In this document: positions 22,502-35,339 of the stretch, piece after piece
How positions within the stretch are numbered: position 1 is the first letter of the stretch
Layout: each line of letters opens with the position of its first letter
From: Aspidiotus rigidus
Taxonomy: Eukaryota; Arthropoda; Insecta; Hemiptera; Diaspididae
Length of the DNA: 64,000 nt
Reading direction: 5' to 3'
Assembly (NCBI GenBank): GCA_035079385.1
Contig: JAVHKY010000055.1
Span: forward strand, 434,001-498,000
Made by a program: the position numbers and the translations under genes
Notes under the pieces: model-generated
Database searches by the model: none
Told to the model about the DNA's origin: nothing
What the model saw: the letters and a program-made list of their open reading frames with translations, nothing else

Positions 22502-22696
22502 CAAGGTGTTTGAAAAGAGGTGTGCTCAGTTCGATTGTAAACAAAACGCAGCCCGCACGCACATTTAAAAATACATGGGACGCGGAACCGAGTGACGTCA
22601 CCCGGTTCTGTTTTTACATTGTTTTAAATGGAGATCAGCTGATGTAGCGCCTTGTTGTTAACAATGAGCTGAGCACACCTCTTTTCAAACACCTTG
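22502..22696. mobile_element. Short palindromic MITE, copy 2 (9-bp TSD)
   Basis: A 195-bp second copy of the same family, only 22 bp downstream of copy 1. It has its own exact 9-bp duplication GCCGAAGCC (22,493-22,501 and 22,697-22,705). The different duplications show two independent insertions into one GC-rich satellite. Confidence 0.85.
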
Positions 22697-22845
22697 GCCG
22701 AAGCCGACCGTATTGTTATCACTTTTTGGGTCAGCCCAGGCGCAAGCCGAAGCCGATCGTATTGTTAATACTTTTTAGGGTCGGCGCGTATCGCGGGGCC
22801 GACCGTATTGTTTCTTCTTTCTTTCTTTCTTTCTTTCTTTGGGTA
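22697..22845. repeat. GC-rich satellite with (TTTC)n run
   Basis: Tandem imperfect units containing 'aagccgaccgtattgtt...actttttagggtcgg', continuing the unit seen at 21,865-21,900 and 22,252-22,285. They end in a TTTC microsatellite at about 22,812-22,841. Confidence 0.7.
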
Positions 22846-24111
22846 AGTTCAGACGCTCACGTCACAGCCTGTCCACGACACAGTAAGTGTTGTGGGTATT
22901 TTTCTCATCTGGGTCAGTTTAGACGCTGACGTTACGGTCGAGCAAATCTTTTGCTGTGTAATCTTGTATCTTTAACTCTTTGCGTGTTATTATGTAGTCT
23001 GAACCAAACATAACGAACTAAAGAACGAGGCAAAAACGCCGTTTAATTTTCCATAGGAACAAACAGATAGCCGTTTGTTCTCCCATTCGACCTGCGTTAA
23101 AGACCATTCTTAGTTTGTCATGTATGCCTTTGAACGGAAGCGGAACAATAATATACTTAGTAGGTAGCGTCATTATTATTATCAAATATCGAACGTTTGC
23201 AAATGGAAAAGATAAATTTGATGAGCTCAAATCGCAAGTTTATTTCATTTCAATAATTATCAGGTGACTACAAAAGGAACAAAATGTCTTCATTGCAATA
23301 TGGAAAATAGAATGAGAGTTATGAAATATGAATTTTTTAAATTAGTCCAAACAATGTGAATGGTGAAGCGGTGGGTAGAGCAAAATATAAAATGAATGAT
23401 TGTTGAACGTACTGATCATAAAATTGGTATCTAATTACAATGATTCTAGTATCCAATCCTAGTTGGTAGTTCTATTGGATAAAACGTGAAAAGCCAAGTG
23501 GAAAGTATGAGGTATGAACAGTTTTGATGAATAATTATCCAAATTTTATCATTTCAGCTTGCAGTGTAAGGTACATTTAGTTTCTAGTACCGGTTCTTAC
23601 GCCTGAGTTAGAAGCCAAATATATTATCGAAATCAATATTTCACAATACAAAGACGTATTGGAATCGAATTATTCTGTTTTGACGGAATGTGAATATCCT
23701 TATATTAGCGAAAAGGAGGAGCTTGCTGGAAATACTTCTATGACTTGGTTTGATACACTGCATAGGCTAATATGATTGACAGTAATTCACAGATAGATAG
23801 ACAAAAGCTGAACGTAATTCACAAAGTTTCTTCTATCGATTAATTGTTGGGCGTTTATTTCTTTCACAAAATGAGTTTGTACTCAAGTGGAGGTTGGTTA
23901 GTGTGTTCAATAAAATATGATTACATGAATGTGAAATGAGGTGCGCAAACTTTTTCACGGCCCCACGACAATTTGAAATGAATAATTGCGAACAAAAACG
24001 TATAGGGAACAGAATGACTTAAAAGTCGATTTGGATCATGGATTGCGAATGCGATATCCTGGCTTTGTGATCCGCGATTCAATTTTGAATTTCAATTTAT
24101 ACTTAGTTCTA
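22846..24111. other. Gene-free stretch
   Basis: I see no coding region, RNA gene or delimited repeat. Short open frames show no recognisable domain. Confidence 0.4.
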
Positions 24112-25112
24112 GGGCTTGTCACACACCGGAGCTACGCCATGCGAACCACATAGCCAAAGCTACAGCTACCACTTCAGTGATCACACACCTGAACTTCACA
24201 TAGACGTAGTCGACTACATCAGCTGTTCTACAACCAATACAAAACCAGACTGTTATCATCTATTACCAGGGCTTGCGACCGAATTTTTTTTAACGGTTAA
24301 CGGTTATCGGTCAAATCACCTTACAAATTTTTTGGTTATCGGTTATTGGTCAAGCTGTATTTTGACCGATAACTGTTATATGTTGAAAAATATTTCAGTC
24401 AAAGTCCTAAAATTTTTGGTTAACGTTGTTAGAAGACCTAGAATTTTCGGTCAAATAACAGTTATAACCGAAAAAATAACAGTTAACGGTCAATCAGTCA
24501 AGATCGATCGTCAATTATATCGGTTAACTTGGTCAAAATTGATATTTTCATTTCGGTTATAACAGTTAACCGAAAAATAAATGTTATTGTGCAAGTTATT
24601 ACATAAAACCAAGGCCCGTCACACACCTGAGCTACGCCACGCAAACTACGTAGTTTCACTCTACAGAACAAATGGAGCGCTTCACACCTTGGCTATACAG
24701 CTACAGCGTAGCCGGGCTAACGTAGCCGAGCTATTTCTCCTTGATACCCCGGGCTACGTAGCCGGCGTAGTTCATCTCTCATTGGTTGTTTGTAATAGAT
24801 GATAACAATGTGGTTTTTTATTGGTTGTAGAACAGCTAATGTAGTTGACTACGTGAAGTTCAGGTGTGTGATCAATAAAGTGGTAGCTGTAGCTTTGGCT
24901 ACGTAGTTCGGCCCGTGGCGTAGCTCAGGTGTGTGACAGGCCTGAGAGATGAACTACGCCGGCTGCGTAGCCCGGGATATATCAAGGACAAATAGCTCGG
25001 CTACGTTAGCCCGGCTACGCCGTAGCTGTAGTCAAGGTGTGAAGCGCTCCATTTGTTCTGTAGTAGAGTGGAACTACATGAGGCGTAGCTCAGGTGTTTG
25101 ACGGGCCTAGGT
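24112..25112. mobile_element. Composite palindromic TIR repeat with GTCACACACC termini
   Basis: Four related ends share 'gtcacacacctgagctacgc': at about 24,117 (variant) and 24,618 in forward sense, and ending near 24,940 and 25,107 in reverse sense. Segment 24,112-24,275 is an inverted copy of about 24,800-24,943, and 24,944-25,112 is an inverted copy of about 24,608-24,780. Between them, 24,275-24,590 is an AT-rich block of 'cggttaacggttatcggtc' variants. It looks like head-to-head copies of a short TIR element plus a second low-complexity insertion. Confidence 0.65.
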
Positions 25113-26382
25113 ACCTACTTCAAAGTTGACTACAAATAAGGTAGTATGATAGGTACATTGTTGGGTTTTGAGCAGGAAAATCAAGTTTGTGATAGTAATT
25201 ACTCCTTATTGAGCAATTGAGGTGCAGTTCTTGTGAGAAATAGTAATTTACGCAATTAGTTTGGAAACTCACGATCGTCGACACTCACGCTATTAGCAAA
25301 ACTCGCTATATCTTTTAAATTCCAATGAAAAACATTTGCTTTGAGGTTGAAGTAAGAAGATCAATATAGTGAAGCATATAGGAGGGAGAGATGAGGACGT
25401 TTTTTAATGGATTTTTTTAAATTTTCCTAAATCCTTAGTAATATTAAATTCAGTTTGAAATCATTATAGTTTTCATAATTAATTTACCTTGTATTTCATC
25501 TGAGAGAGAATCAAATTAGCACTAAAGACTGAATGATTGCCTAAAATAGGTAATAGCTAAGAGCCAAAGACATCTGAGATCTGTGCACAAACCTCTTCCA
25601 GCTTGTTCTACAAGTTGCTTCTTGATACATACCATAAGACATTTTTGTAATAATGATCAAATTAACGCCGACTCTAGCTTGTTTCTTTATTTTTTCGGCT
25701 CGGAAGGCGGGAATAACGCCTAATGTGTAGCATGTAGTCGAAGTCTGCAACCAGATGCACAAATCCTCTTCATAAAATGGCGCCTTATGTAGTTAGATGT
25801 AGTTAGATGTAGCGTAGATTATGCAACTGATGATACAAATCTTCTTTGTTGAAACCTTCTCTTTGCCTCTTCACCGCGTTGTCGGCTTCAAACTACCCCA
25901 CCGCGAAAGCTTTGTAATATCAGTCCATACTACCACTGGTTTGTAGTTTGTGAGTTTACAAATGCGCGTCATGGTTCATAGAAAAATGTAAGCAAACCAA
26001 AATACATGTAAATTCCTGTAAGGAAAAAAGTTGGTCCGGAAAATCGTTCAGTAAATCAAAAATAAAGATATTTAAGTGATGAAAATGTAATATTTATAAT
26101 CTACAATGTTCTAGCTTTCTCTTTCAATAATTTTTTTTCGTTAAATATGCACAGTTTTAGATTTATTCGCAAATCGAAATAGCTCCAATGTCAATTTACA
26201 TAAGAAAAAAATATCTTATGAACCAGACATTTCTAGACTAATTGGAAGTCTTCAACAAACCAATCAGAATCACGTATTCGCGTATTGAGGGATAATGTCA
26301 GATACATAGACCGTCGTTTACCTTCCCTTACCTGCGTCCTTGGTATTTTGTACTGCGGTAATCAGGATTACGGTCCTATTCA
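25113..26382. other. Gene-free stretch
   Basis: AT-rich sequence without a recognisable gene or delimited element. It contains a short direct duplication 'tgtagttagatgtag' near 25,795. Confidence 0.4.
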
Positions 26383-26759
26383 AGGTTATTAGATTACTAC
26401 GTGTACAGGTTGTCTCGTTCTTCTTCTTCTTACCAAGAGGACAGAGAGCGCGCATGCAACATGTAATTACAAGGTACAAGCGCGCAGCCGCGACGTGATA
26501 ATGAGAAATCTTCAGTACAATTATCACCGGATAACTCGGAAAAAAATGCTTTGAGCGTTAAATTGAAGAGGATATAATTTATTCTCCATAAAATTTCCTT
26601 TCCAACGCGGGTCATTTCAAAGAAATCCATTGAGCCGCTCTCGAGTTATCTTTCTTTGAAAAATACAAATTTAACGAGCGGCAGTATTTTGTCCTCCCGA
26701 TAGTAAGAAGAAGAAGAACGAGACAACCTGTACACATAGTATTCTAATAGTAATAACCT
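26383..26759. mobile_element. TIR element, about 377 bp
   Basis: Imperfect inverted termini of about 50 bp: 'aggttattagattactacgt' at 26,383 and its complement-like 'attctaatagtaataacct' ending 26,759. Both arms include the block 'gagacaacctgtacac' or its reverse complement and a GAA-rich tract. It contains, in reverse sense near 26,560-26,600, the same 'ggaaatttta...gaataaatt' core found in three other elements here. No transposase frame. Confidence 0.6.
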
Positions 26760-26789
26760 CGCGTTGAGTGTTCGCTTTTACGGAATAGA

Positions 26790-27175
26790 ATTCAAGTGAT
26801 GAGACTTGAATTGACATTGTTGCAATGGGTCGGGGAAATATGAAAATATGAATAATAAAAGTAGAGTATTGGAGAAAAAATAATGAATGATTGTACTTAT
26901 AGGGGAGTATATTAATACTTTAAAATGAAATCAACATTGAACTAACATATTGTATCTGTTTCAATCTTGCGTTTACTGGTGCTTACATTCTTTCCTTACT
27001 AGATACGTCTCGCAGATCGTTAAGGGCTTATTGCTTCGTCAATCCTATGTTGTGGTCTGTGTTACACACGATCTGATTTGTCAAAGAAATGTTTCATCGC
27101 GTACCATAGTTTGAGGGCCTGGAATACTATTTTCTTATCATATTTTTTCATATTCGCGTATGCAATTGGTTTGTG
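26790..27175. repeat. Dispersed repeat P, copy 1
   Basis: Matches 29,705-30,290 in reverse orientation and 47,150-47,470 in reverse orientation. Shared words include 'ggtcggggaaatatgaaaat' and 'cctggaatactat'. No coding region recognised; an ancient non-autonomous element is likely. Confidence 0.65.
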
Positions 27176-27214
27176 ATATTCATATGTTCGGCAGAGTAGG
27201 TTTCATCATAACCT

Positions 27215-28120
27215 GATCATAACACATTTTCATGCGTTAGGTACGTTATTTGAAGAAAAAAAGCAAGAAAAAGATGAGAATGCGAATATTTGAAGAAAAC
27301 AAGGAATGACAAGCACCCGACTGCTGGTCAGCTGGAAGAGGTTCTTGCTAAGCTTCTTGACTTTCTGCCTCGACTCAGCGTTTGACTTCCAAGTTTTAGC
27401 TCTTATTCTATAATCTACACCTTTAGGCTTTCAACTTGTCATCCTTCTCTAATTTCTACACTAAAAATATGTTATTCTTCAGCTTTTAGCTTGATGCTTT
27501 TACTTTCTCTCATTGAAATTCTGTCATTTGGCTTGCAATGTTGAGATTTATTTCTGAGTTTCTGTTTTCAGCTTTCTTCCCACAACATCTCGGGCTCTAC
27601 GCTTTATGCGTTCTGAAGATTCGTTTTGATTTCTTTTATAAAACTTATCTCCCTTTGCAAAAAATTTCATCCATTTTGTACGAGTAAACAAACATTTAAC
27701 AATTTCCCAACTTATTATATTAAAATAGTAATACCAAATTATTCTGGATTTTGATACAAGATCCAGTCACTGCTAAGTATTGGTAATGAGTAAATTGAAA
27801 CAAACACCCAATAACCATGGTGCCTAATACTCACTTTTCTTCTCAACAGTTCATTCAGTTTGGTCTCAATTTCACTAACTCACTTTTTTCAGACATATCT
27901 GTACTTCTCAGACATATCTGTACTTACTCCTCTTTGATCATTTAATATTGTCGCATTCTACGCCACACTTCTACATTCATAATCATGATTCCTTGTTCTC
28001 TTCAAATATTCACATTCTCATCTTTTCCTTGCTTGTTTTCTTCAAATAACATAACGCATGAAAATGTGTTATGATGCAACATACTTCCGCATGAAAATGT
28101 GTTATGATGCAACATACTTC
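27215..28120. mobile_element. TIR element containing dispersed repeat Q
   Basis: Segments 27,225-27,315 and 27,985-28,085 are inverted copies ('cataacacattttcatgcg' against 'cgcatgaaaatgtgttatg'), giving termini of about 90 bp. The right terminus is partly duplicated in tandem (28,053-28,084 and 28,088-28,119). The interior (27,295-27,985) reappears inverted at 30,650-31,262. No reading frame of interest. Confidence 0.55.
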
Positions 28121-28399
28121 GCTGAACATCATGGTACATTATAGAGGTATTGCTTAGACTATATATTGTATGGACTGCGCTAACTCGTTACCCAGCGCTT
28201 AGCGCAGTCCATATAGTCACTAGCGGTTGGCGGCGCGCCTGACCGCCAGCTATGTGTTTAGTACTTTGGTAGATATCTGTGTATTGTAAATATTTGGATT
28301 TCAATGGGCGAGTCAACTTGACAGGTAAAGGCTGTATTGCAGCAAAAAACGGACTAATTCAATATTTTACCAGTCACAATGATTAAGGAAATGGGTGGA

Positions 28400-28522
<123 letters not shown>

Positions 28523-28549
28523 TTTGTTTGTGTGAATCTGAAATTAGAC

Positions 28550-28620
28550 TCATTTGAAAGGAATTTACAGGGGCTATAATTTTTGTTCTCTTCAATTTTT
28601 CATAAAAAGAGTAAAATTCG
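28550..28620. repeat. Isolated copy of the shared MITE core
   Basis: 'ggaatttacaggggctataa...ttgttctcttcaa' closely follows the core of the elements at 20,328 and 20,832, without their termini. Confidence 0.5.
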
Positions 28621-29704
28621 TGTCAGGTATACAATAATTGAATTTTTAGAACTGTGAGGCTTAACGCGTTTAAACATTTGGAAGAACGAGTACAGCGAGA
28701 AGCGGTTTTACTACGTCGGAATTTATCGTTTTACCATTTAGTTTTTCGCTCATTACTCCATCCAGAGGAGTCAGAACGTTGAAATTTATCTAGAACTTCA
28801 CCCGAATAAAAATAAGACTTTTAAAAAATACCTACTGCACGTCAATAGGTAAAAGCGTACAAATAACAGGCATACAAACATATCATCGTTGTCACACTCG
28901 CGTTTCTACAGACAGTGAGACAAAACTTCTAAGATTTCCCTACTTCCGGTAACGTTAAGAAAATAAAAAGAACACACCTCTAACGTGCTGCAATTTAGAA
29001 GGTGGCACCAAAATCCGGTTCTCAAGAATACAGGATGTGAGGGTTGGAGAGAAATACAGTAGACAGTTGCGTGTAGTGTTACCCTTCTTGGGTGAATCGA
29101 ATCAGGTCAAGTGACGCGTACAGCGAGGGCACACAATTTTTAATAAGAATTGTTTTTCTATGGGAGCTAAAATTTTCATTTATGATTAAAAATTTATTCT
29201 GAAGTAATACGAATATGTGGCGAAGGTTTCAAGTCGCTAAGTACAGCGGTTCTCGAGTTATAAAAGGACAGATAAACAGACAAGCAGACAAACTTTTCGC
29301 TTTATATATTAGATAGAGGAATTGACACAACGCAAAATTTCTGTCGAATATAAACTGTGTTAATTCATAGAGAATTCCGCTACGCTTGCAGCGATCGTTT
29401 GAATACCTTTCACACCCCACCTGTGTCGGATCCTCGCCGGAGGTATCCTAATATTGACGAAATTTTCGACGGTCGTAAAAGATGAAGAAATTCACACAAG
29501 AAGATAATTTTTTAAATAAGTTAAGCATAGTGAGTTATCTATTCGTTCCCAGTTTCAGATTTTTAGTTTAATATTTGATTCCTGTACGAATTTTGAAAAA
29601 TTGATGAATTTACATTACGTAGCATTTATGTAGTTTTCCTGCTTAGTTATACCTCGCAACGCTCCTAGGATAATTTATATCAACCGTGCAGAACATGAAC
29701 CCAT

Positions 29705-30290
29705 CAAAAACCGATCGCATACGCGAATATGAAAAGATATGATAAGAAAAAATAGTATTCCAGGCCCTCAAACTTACTCAAACCAAGGAACTATATAAGA
29801 TAGGTATGCGCAAGTGATAATAATCTGGTCGATAAACAGTCAGGAGGAGCAGTTATTTGGGAATCAGACCAATCAGACGCTGAATAACTGCTCCTCTAAC
29901 ACTTTATCAACCAGATTATTATCACTTGCGCATAGGTACCTATCATATATAGTTCCTTACTCAAACTACCTGCTACGCGATAAAACATTTCTTTGACAAA
30001 TTGGATCGCGTATAACACAGACCACTGTCTAGGATTTACAAAGCAATAAACCCTCAATGATTTGCGAGACTATAGTTAGTGGAAAGAAAATAACGATCAG
30101 TGAAGGCGAGATTGAACAAATACAATATCTTTGTTCAATATTGAGATACTAACCTATGTAATCATTCATTCGTTTTTCTCCAATAGCCTACTCCTATTAT
30201 TCATATTTTCATATTTCCCCGACCCATTACCACAATGTCAATTTATCTCTTATCACTTAAATTCTATTCCCTAAAAGCAAATACACTTCG
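29705..30290. repeat. Dispersed repeat P, copy 2 (inverted)
   Basis: Reverse-complement relative of 26,790-27,175. It is interrupted by a hairpin element at 29,796-29,942. Confidence 0.65.
29796..29942. mobile_element. Hairpin MITE
   Basis: A near-perfect inverted repeat: 'tatgcgcaagtgataataat' against 'attattatcacttgcgcata', with further pairing around 'gaggagcagttatt'. It sits inside repeat P copy 2 and is absent from copies 1 and 3, so it is a later insertion. Confidence 0.7.
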
Positions 30291-30649
30291 TAGGTAATCA
30301 AACTGATACCTTTCTATCAAGAGACAGAAATATCAACAATGTAATTAAAATAATTCGCAGTAGGAAATAGGAAGAACGCAGATGATCATATTCATTATTG
30401 ATCAACGCTCCTAAATTGATAACTTATGAGCGTCAAAGCTTATAAGCGAACAAATTAGGAAGTACGCAGTCGGCAGTAGTAGGTACAGTACAAGCACAAT
30501 CATTCGCAATCTTAGATTCCTTAGATTCACCATCGAGATATACAGCGCTCTTGGAGATTGGAACTTGAACTAAATGCTGAATAAAGAAAGCGATTGCAAG
30601 TGGTTCTCGACTCCTAGGAGCAAGAACCTAATTATGAATGTAGAAGTGT

Positions 30650-31262
30650 CGAGTAGAATGCGACAATGTTAAATGATCAAAGAGGAGTACAGATGTCTGG
30701 AAAAGGTGAGTGAATGAAATTCAGAATAAACTTAATAAACTGTTGAGAAGAAAAGTGAGTATTAGGTACCATGGTTATTGGGTATTTGTTTCAAGTTACT
30801 GTTACCTATACTTAGCAATGACTGGAACCCGCATCAAGATCGAGAATAATTAATAAAATAATTAATAAGTTAAGAAATTGTTGAATAATAATTGTTTACT
30901 TGTAAAAAATGGATGAAAATTTCTGAGAAAAGAACAAAATTCAGAACGCATAAAGCATAAAGCCAGAGATGTTGTGGGAAGAAAGCTGAAAGCAGAAATT
31001 CAGAAATAAATCCCAACATTGCAAGCCAAATGAAAGAATTTTGATGGGAGAAATTAAAAACATCAAGCTGAAAGCCGAAGAATAACATACCTATGTTTAG
31101 TGTAGAAATTGGAGAAGGATGACAAGTTGAAAGCTTGAAGGTGTGTATTATGAAATAAGAGCTAAAACATGAAAGTCAAACATTGAGTCGAGCCAGAAAG
31201 TCAAGAAGCTTTTTTAGCAAGAACCTCTTCCAGCCGATTGGCAGTCGGGTGCTTGTTCTGTT
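30650..31262. repeat. Dispersed repeat Q, copy 2 (inverted)
   Basis: Reverse-complement relative of about 27,295-27,985, sharing 'gttgtgggaagaaagctgaa' and 'aagcacccgac' in reverse. The order of P and Q differs from the first locus, so the copies arose separately and not by one inversion. Confidence 0.65.
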
Positions 31263-31661
31263 ATCAAATAATTGAACCAGTGGTTAGTACGCGTGTCAAG
31301 AATTGCTACTAGATCATCAATGAATTGATAAGGCGTCAAGATATTCAAATTGATTTGTAGCAGTCATCAATTTTTCAGTGTTCTATTACTATCAGTTTTG
31401 TTCTGTTGCGGCAGTTGATACTTTATTTGATCGTGTGGAAGAACCCAGAAGAATAATTTTGGTCATCAATTTATTGAAGGCAGGGGTCATCATTAATTGA
31501 TGCGAAAATTGACGCATAAATATTGATCGCTTAGCGAGCACTTTGAACTTTTGCTTAAGCTTGAAAGTTTTCCCAAAATTTCATGAGCTTAGCTTCGGCT
31601 TTTTTTGCTCATCATTAGCTTCTCAGTTTTCGGCTTTTGGCTTATTTTCTCGACATTATAC

Positions 31662-31923
31662 CATTGACTATATATTACTTCGTAACCCAGACGTACAGTC
31701 CTATTGTTATGAACGGTGTCGTTTTGCTGGAAACGAAAACGTGAGTGCGCTGCGTGTTAACCGGTAGAGTAAAAGAGAAAAAGCATCGCTGAACATCGAT
31801 CCCTCTCTGTTACACCCACGTCTTAACATCTGGCGCGATCTGTTATTCGTTTCCAACGTAATCCAAGAAATCGACACCGTTTATAACAATAGGACTGTAC
31901 GTCTGGTTAATGTATAGTCAATG
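31662..31923. mobile_element. TIR element, 262 bp
   Basis: Inverted termini 'cattgactatatatta' and 'tatagtcaatg', then inverted blocks 'acgtacagtcctattgttat' and its complement. A 7-bp repeat ATTATAC flanks it (31,655-31,661 and 31,924-31,930). A partial third copy of the inner block occurs at 34,443-34,490. Confidence 0.7.
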
Positions 31924-31949
31924 ATTATACTGAAGAACTCGGCACGGAA

Positions 31950-32600
31950 TAATCAGGAGAATTGGGTCTTTGTGGTATTTTCGGAAGTACCTATTCTCCA
32001 GTTTGTGTTGACCCACTTTTTCAGCCTGTGGACTTAGCTTGCAGCAAGAGAATTGGGGCTCTGTCGTGATGGTAGAAGATACCTAGCCTCTTGTTTGTGT
32101 CCATCTTGGCTTTTGGCTTGGTACCATATAGGATATAGACCAACCATACTACAAAAATCATGATGCCTAGACGTGATAACGTTCAACATTGTTTCTTGAT
32201 CCCATTATCCCAATTTTCATAGTTGTGTCATAGTACTGGTATGTGTATGTGTGTATTCTTATTCAATTATCCCAATCTCTGCGTCAAATTGACAACATTT
32301 TTGGCTGATGATTGGTCTATATCCTACATGGTACTAAGGCGTTTGGTCTCTGAAAAAACTTAGTTTGGAACAATCATGAGAATTGGGTCTTTGTCATGTA
32401 CTCGAGAGTACCTATTCTCCACCTCATGACAGGGTAGATTCAGCTCAAAACAAGAGAATTGGGGCTCTGTCGGGATGGTGGAAGATACCTACTCCCTAGT
32501 TAATTGTGTCTGTCTTGGCTTTTGGTTTCTGAAAAACTTGGTTTGAAATAATCAGGAGAATTGGAGCTTTGTTATTGTTGTAGAGGACACCAGCCTCCAA
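31950..32600. repeat. Five imperfect tandem units interrupted by a TIR element
   Basis: The motif 'gagaattggg(t/g)ct(t/c)tgt' followed by 'gata/gtacctattctcca' occurs near 31,957, 32,047, 32,379, 32,453 and 32,555. Between units 2 and 3 a TIR element (about 32,119-32,335) is inserted, with ends 'ggtaccatataggatatag' and its inverted partner. Confidence 0.6.
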
Positions 32601-32811
32601 TTTGAAATATTATTTACATTTTTTTTTTTTTTTCCGTTTTGGAAAATGAATATTTTAATTAAGCGGATTCAGCGCTTCCTTTTTGACTGATTTTGCGCTT
32701 GATGAACTGTTAAATGACTGACTTTATATCCGCTTAAAAGCTGTTCAAAGACAAGCTTAAACTTCGACTTAAGCTGTGACTGGCTCGAACTTCTCATCTC
32801 TCAGGCTCTGA

Positions 32812-33050
32812 CTATAATATATTATGTGGACTGCGCTTGCGTATATAAAACGACCGAAAGAAGTGTCCACAGATATGATAAGGTATACCGCACGACCACA
32901 TGTATTTAAAATACACGCGTCACACCTTTCCCCACTGCGCAAAACGTGCTCAATGCCGCTTATATCACCGTGAGTGTGACGCTAACACCAGATGTTGGAG
33001 CCGTATTTTTTACCGTTAGCGCAGTCCATACTTTGACTATATATTATTGT
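32812..33050. mobile_element. TIR element with GGACTGCGC termini
   Basis: 'gtggactgcgcttgcg' near 32,830 and 'gttagcgcagtccatac' near 33,018 are inverted, with 'gactata' words outside both. A 60-bp hairpin of the same termini alone occurs at 28,160-28,222. Confidence 0.55.
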
Positions 33051-33924
33051 ACTTTGTGTGGACTGACTTGACAAGGCATCTGTGGGTGGGAAGAATGAAC
33101 TAATGAAGTCGATATGTGCGGTAGGATGGCCCACTTCCTGATAATCTTCAGAACTGTCAGTAAAAATATGTTTATGATAAAGAAAGTGTTCTTGCATGTA
33201 TAAATGGAAGAGTTCTTGAAAATCTGAACCAGAAGTTTTGGGAAGTTTGTTAATTTCAATACGTTCGAAAAGTTGTTGAAAGGAAAAGGCTGATAGTTGA
33301 TAAGATGGAATTGAAACAATGAAGTTTTGAAAGTGAAAAATAAGCTCCCGAGCTATATATTATAGGGGGAGGGAGGATTAGAAGAAATTTCAACTTTCAA
33401 ATGAGTTCCGTGCATGTCCGACTTCTAACAGGTAACTCTTGGGCTGTGAGGCACAAAACTTGTAGGTTCCCCGCTGCCAATGCAACAATTTTAGGCTGAG
33501 AAATTATGATAATTTTGATTAAAGTTAACTAATTCTTGAGAGTTTACAACGCATACACTATTGTGATTCCACTGCATAGAAAGGAAAGTAATTTGTCAGG
33601 AAAGATGATTATGTTCTTATTATCTCTCTACCGTACAATAATGAGTACTGAATATTGCGATTGTTTTCATTTCTACCTTCATAATTATTTTGTAGGCCTA
33701 GAAGTTGATTTCATCTTTCTAGGTAAAAACATTATCCCATAAATTATAGTCATACCGGTAACGAGATGGTGAGCCAATTATCGAATAAGGAAATTTGAAC
33801 TTGACAAGGATTCAACAATTTTTGCTACATGACAATGTGTACGAGAAGTGAACGCTTGATTCAAAAGAAGATGATCACAATCATTCTTTTTTTTTTATAG
33901 AATTCATTCACTATGTCTGCGCTG

Positions 33925-33972
33925 TTTTCTTTCTTTCTTTCTTTCCTTCTTTCTTTCTTTCTTTCTTTCATT
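33925..33972. repeat. (CTTT)n microsatellite
   Basis: About a dozen CTTT units with one interruption, then T-rich sequence to about 34,000. Confidence 0.9.
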
Positions 33973-34246
33973 TTTTTTTTCTTTTTTTTCTTTTTTTTTC
34001 AATTTCCCATAAGTTCATCCGGCTCTACCTGAGGAAACAAAAAATTTGAACCGCCAACATAATTCAAAACCTCAACTGTGGCTACTACAATAAAATGAAA
34101 CTGGAGTAAAAGGAATGAGCGCCTGGTGGAACTCGACATTTGAACGATGGAGAGAGAAATTAATAATGATGTATTTTACAAATACAAACATTGAGTGAAC
34201 GCAGATACTATCGCTATCTGGTTATAGTTCCCGAACCACACTTAGG

Positions 34247-34428
34247 AGCTCTAGAGCAGGTAAAATGGGCATCCTTCTTGTTTTTTAAGTGAACCTGGCT
34301 CACATGATTCTTGCAATTGTACGACGGGACATCCATCTTGTTATCCAAGAACCCAATGTTTACCAAAGGGGAGTAAGGTTCATTTTAAAAACAAAATGGA
34401 TGTCCATTTTACCTGCTCTCGAGCTCCT
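34247..34428. repeat. Palindromic element with AGCAGGTAAAATGG arms
   Basis: 'ggagctctagagcaggtaaa' (34,247) and its near-complement ending 34,428 form inverted ends of about 35 bp. No coding sequence. Confidence 0.6.
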
Positions 34429-34496
34429 TAACTACATGATAAGCGACACCGCTTATAACAATGGGACTGTATGTCTGAGTTACAAAGTAATATGGG

Positions 34497-34757
34497 CTTA
34501 GACCATATAGTAACATAGACCGCCGATTCAATACCTAAACCACGTTATCAGTTGTCGGAAGACTTCTGGTAGAAAATAAGACGGACAGGTCTAACATAGA
34601 CGGTTCGGTAACCGACTGGGTAAGGATGATTATAAGCCACGCCCGTTGATACGTTTAACGCCGTGCTACGATAAAGACCCGTCCGTCTTATTTCGTCTAC
34701 AGTGTTCCGACGTACTTCTTATCACTATTGGCAGTCTATGTTACTACATGGTCTAAG
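34497..34757. mobile_element. hAT-like MITE with CTTAGACCATATAG termini, copy 1
   Basis: A 261-bp element starting 'cttagaccatatagt' and ending with its inverted partner. The 8-bp flanks AATATGGG/AATATAGG differ at one base, consistent with an older target duplication. Same family as 44,973-45,221. Confidence 0.75.
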
Positions 34758-35339
34758 AATATAGGCCTATAAATTTATGTTACGCCGAATTCGGGCAATA
34801 ACACAATGCGCGCAGTCTTCAGTAATTTCACCGAATGCGTGCAGTCATTAACCACTTTGCTGACAGCGCGCATCCCAAAAATTTTTTGCAGACTGCGCGC
34901 AATGAATGATGAAAATGTATTTTTTGACTCTGATTCGGCAATATTTTTATGGGGAATGCGCGCATTCTTGTACAGCTTTTCTGACATTGACTCGGTAATA
35001 TTTTATCGCGGAATATGCGCATTATGAATTTCGCTAATTTTTTCAGTTGTTTGAACGACTGATATTATTTTAAAACCAAATAATTGTACAATAACCTTTG
35101 CCATATCACTAAAGTACAAATACAAACCACACTACTTGTAATACTTGAACGGAACGTCCCCCAGAGATAAGAACAAGTTTATCCAAGGTACGTATTATCA
35201 TGTGATGAATGAGTGGGGTTAATACAGTCTACAAATCTTACCTACTGCACCCAGTTTTTTCCTGTCCAATCAAATTAATACCTTGAGTCAGGATGCTTTC
35301 CAGAAGGAACTAGGGACAATCAAGCCCATGCCTAGAGTG

